Positions 35,507 through 44,380 of a stretch of 46,090 bases of DNA are shown in pieces. Within the stretch, counting starts at the first letter, position 1. Each line of letters starts with the position of its first letter. Origin of the DNA: an uncultured Clostridium sp. (GTDB lineage Bacteria; Bacillota; Clostridia; TANB77; CAG-508); the NCBI GenBank assembly GCA_900553225.1, contig USCV01000004.1, positions 1-46,090 of the forward strand, written 5' to 3'. The notes under the pieces are model-generated. The model did not search any database and was not told the origin of the DNA. It saw only the letters and a program-made list of their open reading frames with translations. Position numbers and translations under genes: made by a program.

Positions 35507-36112
35507 TTATGCTCTTTTGTTCATAATGCCATCAATTAATCCATATTTTAGTGCTTCTTCAGCTGTCATATAATTATCTCTTTCAGTATCTTTCATAATA
35601 ACTTCTAAGCTTTGACCTGTTCTCTCACTTAACAATTTATTTAATTTTTCTCTTGTTTTTACCATATGGTCAGCATGTATTTTTATTTCTGTTGTTTGAC
35701 CTGATAAACCGCCGCCACCAATTAAAGGTTGATGTATTAAAATCTCAGCATTTGGAGTAGCAAATCTTTTTCCTTTTTCTCCTGATGCAAGAAGTACAGC
35801 TCCCATACTTGCTGCCATACCTATACAAATTGTAGAAACAGGACATTTTATATAATTCATTGTATCTACTATCCCCATTCCATCTGTAATTGAACCTCCT
35901 GGACTATTAATATATAAATATATTTCTTTGTCTGGATCTTCTGATTCTAAGAATAATAATTGTGCAATTACTAAACTTGCAGAAGCTTGATTTACATCTT
36001 CTCCTAAAAATATAATTCTATCTTTTAATAATCTTGAAAAAATATCATATGATCTTTCTCCTTTTGATGTTTGTTCAATTACATATGGAACTAAACTATT
36101 TCTTTCTAACAT
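35507..36112 (-). CDS. clpP: ATP-dependent Clp protease proteolytic subunit ClpP
   Basis: 201 residues, a serine protease. Catalytic Ser in GMAASMGAVLLASG, His in ILIHQPLIGG, Asp in MKDTERDNYMTA. The N-terminus MLERNSLVPYVIEQT is typical. The ATG at 36110-36112, 6 bases after GAGGAGG, is chosen over 36127, which overlaps that site. It lies between tig and clpX. Confidence 0.98.
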   Translation of the reverse strand: MLERNSLVPYVIEQTSKGERSYDIFSRLLKDRIIFLGEDVNQASASLVIAQLLFLESEDPDKEIYLYINSPGGSITDGMGIVDTMNYIKCPVSTICIGMAASMGAVLLASGEKGKRFATPNAEILIHQPLIGGGGLSGQTTEIKIHADHMVKTREKLNKLLSERTGQSLEVIMKDTERDNYMTAEEALKYGLIDGIMNKRA

Positions 36113-36269
36113 AACTTGCCTCCTCATTTTTATTCTTTTTGAATTTTATAATATAAATGTAATTTTTTCAATAGATTTTTATATTATTTATATTTTACAT
36201 TTTATTAACTAATTGTTCTATCGCAAAATATCTCTTAAAAACTTTATATGATAGCTTTAACTTATATAT

Positions 36270-36313
36270 AAAAAAGTTAATGGCGCATTTATTATTTAAT
36301 ATTACCACTAACT
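36270..36313 (-). terminator. Terminator after tig
   Basis: The minus strand carries GTTAGTGG and CCATTAAC around a large loop, then TTTTTTAT, just past the tig stop codon. Confidence 0.6.
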
Positions 36314-36326
36314 TCTTTGTATCTTA

Positions 36327-37610
36327 CTATTTTATTTTTGCATTATCTACTATGTATTGTACCGCTTTTTCTGTTTTCATGCTATTTTCTAAATATTGTT
36401 TTAGTTCTTCATTACCTAGTAATTCTTCTTCTTTTCTTCCATAATTAGTAGCCATTTCTTTTACTTTATTTGCAATTTCTTCTTCACTTACTTCAATTTT
36501 AGCATCTTTTCCAATAGCTTCTAATACTAATCTAGATTTAACAGATTTTTTAGCTTGTTCTTCAAATTCTTTTCTAAATTCTTCTTCTGATTTATTCATC
36601 ATTTTTAAATATTGATCTAATTTTAGTCCTTGATATGATAATCTAACTTCAACATCTTTTACCATATTATCGACTTCTGTTTCTATCATTCCTGATGGAA
36701 TTTCTATTTCAACTTGATCACAAACTGTTTTTATAGCTTCTTCTTCTGTTTCATATTTTGCTCTATTTTTGTTTTCTTCTTCTAATTTTTCTTTAATGCT
36801 AGCTTTTAGTTCTTTTAATGTATCAAATTCGCTAACATCTTTTGCAAATTCATCATCAATAGTTGGTAATTCTTTTCTTTTAATTTCATGTAATTTTACT
36901 TTAAACACTGCATCTTTTCCAGCTAATTCTTTTGAAAAATACTCTTCTGGGAATTTTACATTAATATCTTTTTCTTCATCAATTTTCATTCCAATTATTT
37001 GATCCTCAAATCCAGGAATAAATGTATTGCTTCCAATCTCTAATTCGTGATTTTCTGCTTTTCCACCTTCAAAGGCAACATCATCTACAAATCCCTCAAA
37101 ATCAATTACAGCAATATCTTTCTTTTCAACTGGTCTATCTTCAATTGTAATTAATCTAGAATTTTTTTCTGCCATATGAGAAATTTCATGTTCAATGTCT
37201 TCATCAGATACAGTATACTCTATTTTCTTTAATTCTATACCTTTATATTTTCCAAGTTTTACCTCTGGTTTTGTTTGAATAATTGCTGTGAAAATTAAAT
37301 CTTGTCCTTTTCCAATTTGTGTTACTTCAATATCAGGTTTACTAACTGCTTCTATATTATTTGCTTTTAGCTCTTCTGCATATATATCTGGAACGATTTC
37401 ATTAAATGTATCTTCATAAAAAATTTCTGAACCATATTGTTTTTCAATTATCTTCATTGGTGCTTTTCCTTTTCTAAATCCAGGGATTGTAAAATATTTC
37501 GCTGTTTTAGTATAAACTTTTTTCATTCCCTCATCAAATTTAGCTGCTTCTACTGTGAATGTTAATTTTAATTCATTATCTTTTTTAGTTTTTTCTACTT
37601 TTATACTCAT
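36327..37610 (-). CDS. tig: Trigger factor
   Basis: 427 residues. Ribosome-bound chaperone: N-terminal ribosome-binding loop FTIPGFRKGKAPMKIIEKQYG, FKBP-type isomerase domain (about 150-240), and helical C-terminal arms. ATG at 37608-37610 has AAGGA 8 bases upstream, better than 37619. It precedes clpP and clpX, the classic order. Confidence 0.97.
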   Translation of the reverse strand: MSIKVEKTKKDNELKLTFTVEAAKFDEGMKKVYTKTAKYFTIPGFRKGKAPMKIIEKQYGSEIFYEDTFNEIVPDIYAEELKANNIEAVSKPDIEVTQIGKGQDLIFTAIIQTKPEVKLGKYKGIELKKIEYTVSDEDIEHEISHMAEKNSRLITIEDRPVEKKDIAVIDFEGFVDDVAFEGGKAENHELEIGSNTFIPGFEDQIIGMKIDEEKDINVKFPEEYFSKELAGKDAVFKVKLHEIKRKELPTIDDEFAKDVSEFDTLKELKASIKEKLEEENKNRAKYETEEEAIKTVCDQVEIEIPSGMIETEVDNMVKDVEVRLSYQGLKLDQYLKMMNKSEEEFRKEFEEQAKKSVKSRLVLEAIGKDAKIEVSEEEIANKVKEMATNYGRKEEELLGNEELKQYLENSMKTEKAVQYIVDNAKIK

Positions 37611-37757
37611 TTTTTTCATCCTTTCTACGCTATTTAAATAAACTTAGCTTTTTTATTATACCACATTTTGTAAATTTTGCAATAGTAACAGTTGCTATTT
37701 TCTTATTTGTTACTAATTTCTTAAATTATATATTATAAAATTATAATCTATTTAAAA

Positions 37758-38468
37758 TTAATCTTCTATTTTTATCAAATCAAAGTTTAAATAATCTGAA
37801 CTGACCAATTGAAACTTTATTCCTTCTACGATTTCGTTTATTGCCTCCATATGTGATTTACCATGTAAGTGCCCATAATAGCACCTTTTCACGTTATATT
37901 GTTTCATTGTACTAAAAAATTCTAAATGATTATTTTTCATTATATTTTTTGAATTTATTGGTGGATAGTGCATAAAACAGATGATTTCTTTATCTATGCC
38001 AAATTGCTTTATTCCATCTTCAATTGAAAGTTTTAATCTTTCATTTTCGCGATGTATCATTTTATTGCTATTTTCACTGTCTTGTAATGACCATCCTCTT
38101 GTTCCTACAATTATTTTATTATTATATAAATATGCTGAATTGTAAATAAAATCTATTTTTTTAAACCCATTCTCATTTAGATAATTTTTCATTTTATTTA
38201 ATGTTGACCACCAATAATCATGATTACCTTTTAGTAATAATTTCGTTCCTGGCAATTTAGATAAGTATTTAAAATCTTCAAAGGCATCTTCTAAATGCAT
38301 AGCCCAAGAAAAATCTCCCGGTAATACAACTAAATCATCTTCTTTGACCTTTTTTATCCAGTTATTTTTTATCTTATTTGCATGGTCGTTCCAATTTTCA
38401 CCAAATATATTCATTGGTTTATCTTGCCCGAATGATAAATGTAAATCTCCTATAACATAAATAGACAT
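37758..38468 (-). CDS. Metallophosphoesterase
   Basis: 236 residues with the calcineurin-like motif set: GDLHLSFG, VLPGDFSWAM, LKGNHDYWW, FMHYPPI and YGHLHGKS. It should bind two metals and cut a phosphoester; the substrate is unknown. It lies between tsaD and tig. Confidence 0.88.
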   Translation of the reverse strand: MSIYVIGDLHLSFGQDKPMNIFGENWNDHANKIKNNWIKKVKEDDLVVLPGDFSWAMHLEDAFEDFKYLSKLPGTKLLLKGNHDYWWSTLNKMKNYLNENGFKKIDFIYNSAYLYNNKIIVGTRGWSLQDSENSNKMIHRENERLKLSIEDGIKQFGIDKEIICFMHYPPINSKNIMKNNHLEFFSTMKQYNVKRCYYGHLHGKSHMEAINEIVEGIKFQLVSSDYLNFDLIKIED

Positions 38469-38522
38469 ACTTTTTTCCTTATTATTTATTTAGGTTTTAT
38501 TGGTTCCTATAACCTTTCATCC

Positions 38523-39521
38523 TTATTCTTCTCCAATTTTCAAATTTGGAATTGCATTTAATGTTAAATCTGATATTTTTCCATTTATATAATTATAATA
38601 TCCAGCTGATGCTATCATTGCAGCATTATCTGTGCAATATACTGGTTCTGGATAATATATTTTCATACCATGTGTTTTTTCTAGTTTTATAAACTCACTT
38701 CTAATATAACTATTAGCAGACACACCTCCAGCTAGAGCTATTTTATTAATGCCTAATTGTTTAGCTGCTTTTAATGTATTTTCTAAGAGAATTTCAGTAA
38801 CTGTATGTTCAAAACTTGAACATAAGTCTGCTTTATTTATTTCTGGATTTTTATGATGCATATTTATAATAGCTGTTTTTATTCCGCTAAAGCTAAAATC
38901 TAAGTTATTGAAATGTGTCTTTGGTATTGGGATATTTGGCTCTCCCTCTTTTGCTAGTTTATCAATTTTAGGTCCCCCTGGATATCCAAGTCCTATTACT
39001 CTTGCGACTTTATCAAATGCTTCTCCTATTGCATCATCACGCGTTTTTCCTAAAATTTCAAATTCTTTATAATTTTTTATATGTACCAAGTGTGTATGTC
39101 CTCCTGATATAACTAAACATAAACATGGTGGCTCTAATTCCTTATGTGTTATATAGTTTGCTGCTATATGTCCTTCAATATGATTAGTTCCAATTAGAGG
39201 TTTATTTAGTGCATAACTAAGTGCTTTAGCATATGAAACTCCTACAAGCAATGCACCTACAAGTCCTGGTCCATAAGTACATGCTACTACATCTATATCG
39301 TTAAAGCTTACATTTGCTTCATTTAGTGCCTGTTTTACAACACTAGAAATATTTTCAACATGGTTCCTAGAAGCAATTTCTGGTACAACTCCTCCAAATC
39401 TTTCATGTATTTTTATTTGTGTATTAATTACATTTGAAAGAACTTCTCTACCATTTTTTACAATGGCACAAGAAGTTTCGTCACAACTCGATTCAATTCC
39501 TAACACAATGATATCTTTCAT
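38523..39521 (-). CDS. tsaD: tRNA threonylcarbamoyladenosine synthase subunit TsaD
   Basis: 332 residues. ASKHA fold with VLGIESSCDETS at the N-terminus, the metal-binding pair in NHIEGHIAANY, ISGGHTHLV, and AGGVSANSYIR. It transfers threonylcarbamoyl to A37 of ANN-decoding tRNAs with TsaB and TsaE, which are not in the window. Confidence 0.98.
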   Translation of the reverse strand: MKDIIVLGIESSCDETSCAIVKNGREVLSNVINTQIKIHERFGGVVPEIASRNHVENISSVVKQALNEANVSFNDIDVVACTYGPGLVGALLVGVSYAKALSYALNKPLIGTNHIEGHIAANYITHKELEPPCLCLVISGGHTHLVHIKNYKEFEILGKTRDDAIGEAFDKVARVIGLGYPGGPKIDKLAKEGEPNIPIPKTHFNNLDFSFSGIKTAIINMHHKNPEINKADLCSSFEHTVTEILLENTLKAAKQLGINKIALAGGVSANSYIRSEFIKLEKTHGMKIYYPEPVYCTDNAAMIASAGYYNYINGKISDLTLNAIPNLKIGEE

Positions 39522-39539
39522 TTTCTTTCTTCTTTCTAT

Positions 39540-40280
39540 TTATATATTAATTCCTAATGCATATGAAACTATAGTTAATATTCCTTTTATTATTAAATTA
39601 ATAACTGGTGAAATAATAATACTTGCTATTCCTAAAACCCATATTGCAATAAATACAATATAAAATATATATTGGTTATTATCAAACCATACTTGCGCAC
39701 TTCTTGGTAAAAAGTGTCTTAATATTTTCGAACCGTCTAATGGTGGAAGTGGAATTAGATTGAATACACCTAATCCTATATTAACACATATTAACTGCAT
39801 GAAAAACACAGTAATTAATTCTGCATATATTAATTTCATATTAGAAAACAAATTAAATTTTATCATAATACCTAATATGAAAGCAGATACAAAAGCAAGT
39901 ATGATATTCATTAGTGGTCCTGCAAATGATACTATTGCTTCTCCTTTAGAAACACTAATGTTTTTCTTAAATCTAGATGGGTTTATTTGTACTGGTCTTC
40001 CCCATCCAAATTTTGCAAATACAAGCATTATAAAACCAACAGGTTCAATATGCTTTAGTGGATTTAGTGTTAACCTTCCTTCTCTTCTCGGAGTATCATC
40101 TCCTAATTTATCAGCAGCAAAAGCATGCGCAAATTCGTGAAATGTCATAGCTATAATAACTGCTGGAAGTGATAAAACTAGCGATAATAAGCTATTTGGA
40201 TTGTTTATGTATCCAGCTAAATTCCATAAAACAATTATTCCAAGTACTATATATAAAGATCTTTTGTCAAAGTTAAACAT
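39540..40280 (-). CDS. Site-2 protease family (M50) membrane metalloprotease
   Basis: 246 residues with about five membrane segments. HEFAHAF supplies the zinc histidines and glutamate. NLIPLPPLDGSKIL supplies the second-site aspartate. This is the short rhomboid-neighbour/YwhC-type M50 group. Substrate unknown. It follows lysS and precedes tsaD, probably in the same transcript. Confidence 0.88.
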   Translation of the reverse strand: MFNFDKRSLYIVLGIIVLWNLAGYINNPNSLLSLVLSLPAVIIAMTFHEFAHAFAADKLGDDTPRREGRLTLNPLKHIEPVGFIMLVFAKFGWGRPVQINPSRFKKNISVSKGEAIVSFAGPLMNIILAFVSAFILGIMIKFNLFSNMKLIYAELITVFFMQLICVNIGLGVFNLIPLPPLDGSKILRHFLPRSAQVWFDNNQYIFYIVFIAIWVLGIASIIISPVINLIIKGILTIVSYALGINI

Positions 40281-40341
40281 TATTATTTTCCTTCTTGTTA
40301 TATTTAGATTTTAAAAGAAAAATCTATAAAACTTAAATTTT

Positions 40342-41829
40342 CTAAGCTAAAGGTTTCATTGTTGGGAATAATAAAACGTCTCTTATTGAAGCAGAATCTG
40401 TAAGTAGCATTATTAATCTGTCTAATCCTATTCCTAATCCTCCTGTTGGTGGCATTGCATGTTCTAGTGCAGTTACAAAGTCTTCATCCATCATGCCTGC
40501 CTCATCATCACCTTTTTGTTTAGCTTCTACTTGTTTTAAAAATCTTTCATATTGATCAATCGGATCATTTAATTCTGAATAAGCATTTCCATATTCTCTA
40601 CCACCAATAAATACTTCAAATCTTTCTGTTAATCTAGGATCTTCTTTTTTTCTTTTTGCAAGTGGTGATATCTCAACTGGATAATCCATTACAAATGTTG
40701 GTTCAATTAATGTTTCTTCAACATACTCCTCAAAGAATTGATTAATTATATGTCCTCTTGTCTCCTTACCTGGCTCTAATGTTAATCCCTTTTCTGCTAA
40801 TAGTTTTTGTGCTTCTTCATCTGTAGTAATTTCATTAAAGTCTATTCCTGTTACTTCCTTTATACTTTCAATCATAGTTATTCTTTTCCAACTTGGTGTT
40901 AAATCAATTTCTTGTCCTTGATAAGTAATTTTTGTTGTTCCCAAAACGTTTCTAGCAATTGTAGAGATGATTTCTTCTGTTAAATTCATCATGTCATTAT
41001 AGTCTTTAAACGCTGCATATAATTCCATATTTGTAAATTCTGGATTATGTTTTATGTCCATTCCTTCATTTCTAAATAATCTACCAATTTCATATACTTT
41101 ATCAAATCCACCTACAATTAATCTTTTTAAATATAATTCTGGCGCTATTCTTAAATACATATCTAAATCTAAAGTATTATGATGTGTAATGAAAGGTCTT
41201 GCTGCATCACCTGTTACTATCGTATTTAAAATTGGTGTTTCAACTTCCATATATCCTTTTTCATCTAATATTCTTCTTAATTCTTTAATAATTTTACTTC
41301 TTTTTACAAATGTTTCTTTTACTTCTGGATTTACTATTAAATCTACATATCTTTGGCGATATCTTAAGTCTGTATCTTTTAAACCATGATATTTCTCTGG
41401 AAGTGGTCTTAAAGACTTAGATAATAATTTTAATTCTTTTGCATGAATAGAAACTTCTCCTGTTCTTGTTTTGAATACAAATCCTGTTATTCCTATTATA
41501 TCTCCTATGTCATCTTCTTTAAAGTCTTTATAACTTTCTTCACCTAAATCGTTAATACTTACATAACTTTGTATTTTTCCTTGTGAATCTTGTATATGGC
41601 AAAAAGATGCTTTTCCCATAATTCTCTTTGCTATTATTCTTCCAGCAATCGTAACATCTTTTCCTTCTAATTCATCATAGTTTTCTATTATATCTTTGCT
41701 AGTATGAGTTCTATCAAATTTTGTTATTTTATATGGATCTTTCCCATCTTTTTTTAAATTTTCTAATTTTTCTCTTCTTACCCTTACTAATTGGTTTAAA
41801 TCAATTTCATTTTCTTGATTGTTTTCCAT
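40342..41829 (-). CDS. lysS: Lysyl-tRNA synthetase, class II
   Basis: 495 residues. An OB-fold anticodon domain (VTIAGRIIAKRIMGKASF) leads into the class II core: MEVETPILNTIVTGDAARPF (motif 1), EIGRLFRNEGMDIKHNPEFT (motif 2) and GLGIGLDRLIMLLTD (motif 3). Start after AGGAGAAAAGGGG. No T-box is seen in the 126 bases upstream. Confidence 0.98.
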   Translation of the reverse strand: MENNQENEIDLNQLVRVRREKLENLKKDGKDPYKITKFDRTHTSKDIIENYDELEGKDVTIAGRIIAKRIMGKASFCHIQDSQGKIQSYVSINDLGEESYKDFKEDDIGDIIGITGFVFKTRTGEVSIHAKELKLLSKSLRPLPEKYHGLKDTDLRYRQRYVDLIVNPEVKETFVKRSKIIKELRRILDEKGYMEVETPILNTIVTGDAARPFITHHNTLDLDMYLRIAPELYLKRLIVGGFDKVYEIGRLFRNEGMDIKHNPEFTNMELYAAFKDYNDMMNLTEEIISTIARNVLGTTKITYQGQEIDLTPSWKRITMIESIKEVTGIDFNEITTDEEAQKLLAEKGLTLEPGKETRGHIINQFFEEYVEETLIEPTFVMDYPVEISPLAKRKKEDPRLTERFEVFIGGREYGNAYSELNDPIDQYERFLKQVEAKQKGDDEAGMMDEDFVTALEHAMPPTGGLGIGLDRLIMLLTDSASIRDVLLFPTMKPLA

Positions 41830-41955
41830 AAAAAAACCCCTTTTCTCCTATATTTGCTTGATTATTATATATCAAATTTTATATTTTGTAAAGATTTTTA
41901 TGAAATTAACATAAATTGCGTACTGTTGCTATTGAAAATATATAATATCTATATT

Positions 41956-43579
41956 TCAAACCGCTTTTCTCATCTCAATTGCATGATTAATCGCACTTTG
42001 TGTTATATCTCCACTTGACATTCTTGCAATTTCTTCAATAATTTCTTCTTCTGTTAATCTTTTTACAGATGTTTGGGTTCTTTCATTTTCAACTTTTTTA
42101 CTTATATAATAATTATAATCGCCCTTTGCAGCTATGCTTGCTTGATGTGTTATACATAATACTTGGTGATTTTTTGATATTAATTTCATTTTTTCTGCTA
42201 CAGACTTTGCAGCTTTTCCACTTATTCCTGTATCTATTTCATCGAAAACCATAACTGGAACTTTGTCACTATCTGCTAAAACTGTTTTTATAGCTAACAT
42301 TATTCTAGATATCTCTCCACCAGATGCAATTTTAATTAATGATTTTTCTTCATCACCTATATTAGTACAAATCATAAATTCAATATCATCTATTCCATTT
42401 TCATTAAATTCTATAAGTTCTTTTATACTTACTATAAATTTAGCATTTTTCATTTCTAGGTCTTTTAGTTGTTCATTTATTTTTTTATTTAATATTTCAG
42501 ATTCTTTTGTTCTTATTTGATTCATTTTTCTACTTAAATTTGACATTAGTTTTCTTGTTTTTTCTAACTCTATTCTTAATTTTTGGTTATTTTCTTCCAT
42601 ATTTTCTATACTTGTTATATCGTTTTCTAATTGTTCTTTATATTCTAAAATTTCTTCTATGCTGTTTCCATACTTTCTCTTTAATGAATATATAGTATCT
42701 AACCTTTCTTCAATTTCTACTCTATTCGATTCATCAAATAAGTTTTCTTCTTTTTGACTTGCAATATCTCTTCCCAATTCTTGTATATCATAATATGTAC
42801 TTTTTAATTGTGATAAGTTCTGTTTGTATTTAGAATCAAATTCTTCTATTTTTTCAAGAGATCTAATTGCAATACTAAGTGCTTCCATTGCATTTTCATT
42901 TAACGCTTGATCTGCTTCCATTAGATTTTTGCTAATCTTTTCGCTATTTAACATAACATTTCTTTTTGCTTCTAATTCTTCTTCTTCTCCATTTTTTAGA
43001 TCTGATTCTTCTATTTCTCTTAACTGATATTGCAATAAGTCTAACTTTCTTTGTTTTTCCTTTTCATCTCCGTAATTTTCTTTTAATTGCTTTTTTATTT
43101 TATTATAGCTAGAATATAGCTTTTGGTACTCACTTTTTATCTCTAGAACTTCTTCTCCAATAAAATAATCTAAGTAATGTATATGTGATTGTTTATTCAT
43201 TAATTTTTGTGTATCGTTTTGCCCATGAATATCTATAATTTCACTCATGAATTGCTTTAATTCATTAACCGTTACTAGTCTTCCGTTTATTTTACACGAA
43301 TTTTTTCCATTCAAATAGACTTCTCTTGAAACTATAATATTTCCATCAATTGATTTTTCATTTTCTGGCAAATATAAGCTCATTTCTATAAATGAGTGAT
43401 TTTCTCCTCTTCTAATCATTTCTTTTGAGAATCTTCCACCACAAATAATTCCGAAGAGAATCTATAATTAGAGTTTTTCCAGCTCCTGTTTCTCCTGTTA
43501 AAACATTAAAACCACTATTTAAATCTATAGCTAGATCATTTATTATACCGATATTTTTTATATGAAGTGTAGAAATCAT
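41956..43579 (-). CDS. recN: DNA repair protein RecN, interrupted by a +1 frameshift at CGG
   Basis: SMC-like ATPase that gathers at double-strand breaks. The true start is the ATG at 43577-43579 after GGAGG: MISTLHIKNIGIINDLAIDL, then Walker A GETGAGKT. The starting frame then reads DSLRNYLWWKILKRND and stops. Skipping the C of the CGG at 43451-43453 gives DSLGIICGGRFSKEMIRRGEN, as expected between Walker A and the first coiled coil. Later landmarks are INGRLVTVNELKQ, a long coiled coil, IASGGEISRIMLAIK (signature) and VMVFDEIDTGISG (Walker B). The shifted product is 540 residues. Without the shift only a 50-residue fragment is made, so the shift decides RecN production. Confidence 0.95.
43450..43456 (-). 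other. +1 frameshift site CTT CGG A in recN
   Basis: CGG (43453 to 43451) is codon 43 and the only in-frame CGG I found in the gene. The 7-base site CTTCGGA is identical to the one in cysS. Skipping C43453 reads GGA as Gly43. Confidence 0.85.
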
Positions 43580-43674
43580 TTTTACAAACCTCCGTTTTCT
43601 GAACTTATGTTTGTATTTTATATCTTTTATTTTACTTTGTCAATACGTTCTTTGTTTTATTTGTTAAAATTTCA

Positions 43675-43719
43675 CTAAAAAAAGAGTACCAAGTAATTTT
43701 ATCAATCCTTGATACTCTT
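43675..43719 (-). terminator. Terminator after tRNA-Glu
   Basis: The minus strand carries AAGAGTATCAAG and CTTGGTACTCTT as a 12-base imperfect stem followed by TTTTTT, about 14 bases past the tRNA CCA end. Confidence 0.85.
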
Positions 43720-43732
43720 GTATTTTAATGTT

Positions 43733-43807
43733 TGGTGACCCGTACGGGAATCGAACCCATGATTCAGCCTTGAGAGGGCTGCGTCTTAACCGCTTGACCA
43801 ACGGGCC
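43733..43807 (-). tRNA. tRNA-Glu(CTC)
   Basis: 75 bases including an encoded CCA. Acceptor arms GGCCCGT / ACGGGTC, anticodon stem CAGCC / GGCTG with loop CTCTCAA, so the anticodon is CTC (43772-43774) and reads GAG. The T-arm is GGGTTCGATTCCC. It is a single tRNA with its own promoter and terminator between recN and mrnC. A CTC isoacceptor is notable in so AT-rich a genome, where TTC alone usually suffices. Confidence 0.95.
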
Positions 43808-43826
43808 TTGAAAGTCGCTAAATATA

Positions 43827-43856
43827 TTTATAACATATTTAGTAACACTTCGTCAA
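43827..43856 (-). promoter_or_regulatory. Promoter of tRNA-Glu
   Basis: The minus strand carries TTGACG (43851-43856), 18 bases and TATAAA (43827-43832), about 20 bases before the mature tRNA 5' end. Confidence 0.6.
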
Positions 43857-43861
43857 TCCCT

Positions 43862-43897
43862 ATTTTAAAATTATATTGATTTTTCAATCAATATAAT
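43862..43897 (-). terminator. Terminator after mrnC
   Basis: ATTATATTGATT and AATCAATATAAT form a perfect 12-bp stem with a 4-base loop (43870-43897). On the minus strand it is followed by TTTAAAAT, a modest U tract. Confidence 0.6.
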
Positions 43898-43963
43898 CTT
43901 GAAATAATATAGAATACGGATATATATCTTTTGGGAAATTTGGTGTGCTCTGTTTCATCTAAA

Positions 43964-44371
43964 TTACATATTATCTTCTAATATTATTTTAAAAATTTCC
44001 CTTAGTCTTTCATCATTTTTTGTTAAATATAAATAGCCAATCAATCCTTCAAAAGCAGTAGAATACATATATTCTTCTACATTAGCATTTTTAGGCAAGT
44101 GATGATTTTCAGCATTTCTTCCTCGTCTTACAATATCTTTTTCATCTTGTGTTAAGTTTGGTTCTATTTTTTTCAAAATATCAGCTTGTGCTTTAGCCTT
44201 TACATATTTAATTGCCTCAATATGTAATCTATGTGGTTTTAACTTTGTTTTATTTATTAAATGTGTACGTATTAATAATTCATAAACACTATCACCTACA
44301 TATGCCCATGTAAGTGGCGATAATAAATTAATGTCAACCTCATTTTTTTCCCTATCTATTAAATCTATCAC
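43964..44371 (-). CDS. mrnC: Mini-ribonuclease III
   Basis: 135 residues, an RNase III catalytic domain without a double-strand RNA-binding domain. WAYVGDSVYELLIRTHL holds the first catalytic acid and STAFEGLIGYLYL the second glutamate. It matures 23S rRNA ends. It starts with GTG after GGAGG, ten bases downstream of rbgA. In many Firmicutes mrnC follows cysS; here it does not. Confidence 0.92.
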   Translation of the reverse strand: MIDLIDREKNEVDINLLSPLTWAYVGDSVYELLIRTHLINKTKLKPHRLHIEAIKYVKAKAQADILKKIEPNLTQDEKDIVRRGRNAENHHLPKNANVEEYMYSTAFEGLIGYLYLTKNDERLREIFKIILEDNM

Positions 44372-44380
44372 TTTTTCCTC

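Noticed and set aside
5034..43456. Alternative reading: CGG decoded as Arg, then the A skipped
   Set aside because: It also restores the frame, but gives AAAARSGKT in AddA Walker A and ANELRK in CysRS, replacing conserved glycines. Skipping the C and reading GGA fits all five better.
4122..43579. Calling spoIVA, cysS, addA, rnr and recN pseudogenes or random sequencing errors
   Set aside because: All five have one identical kind of lesion at the same codon, are intact on both sides, and are mostly essential or central. Random indels would not choose CGG-A on the coding strand five times out of five. The base is not in a homopolymer. Independent reads would still be needed to exclude a systematic artefact.
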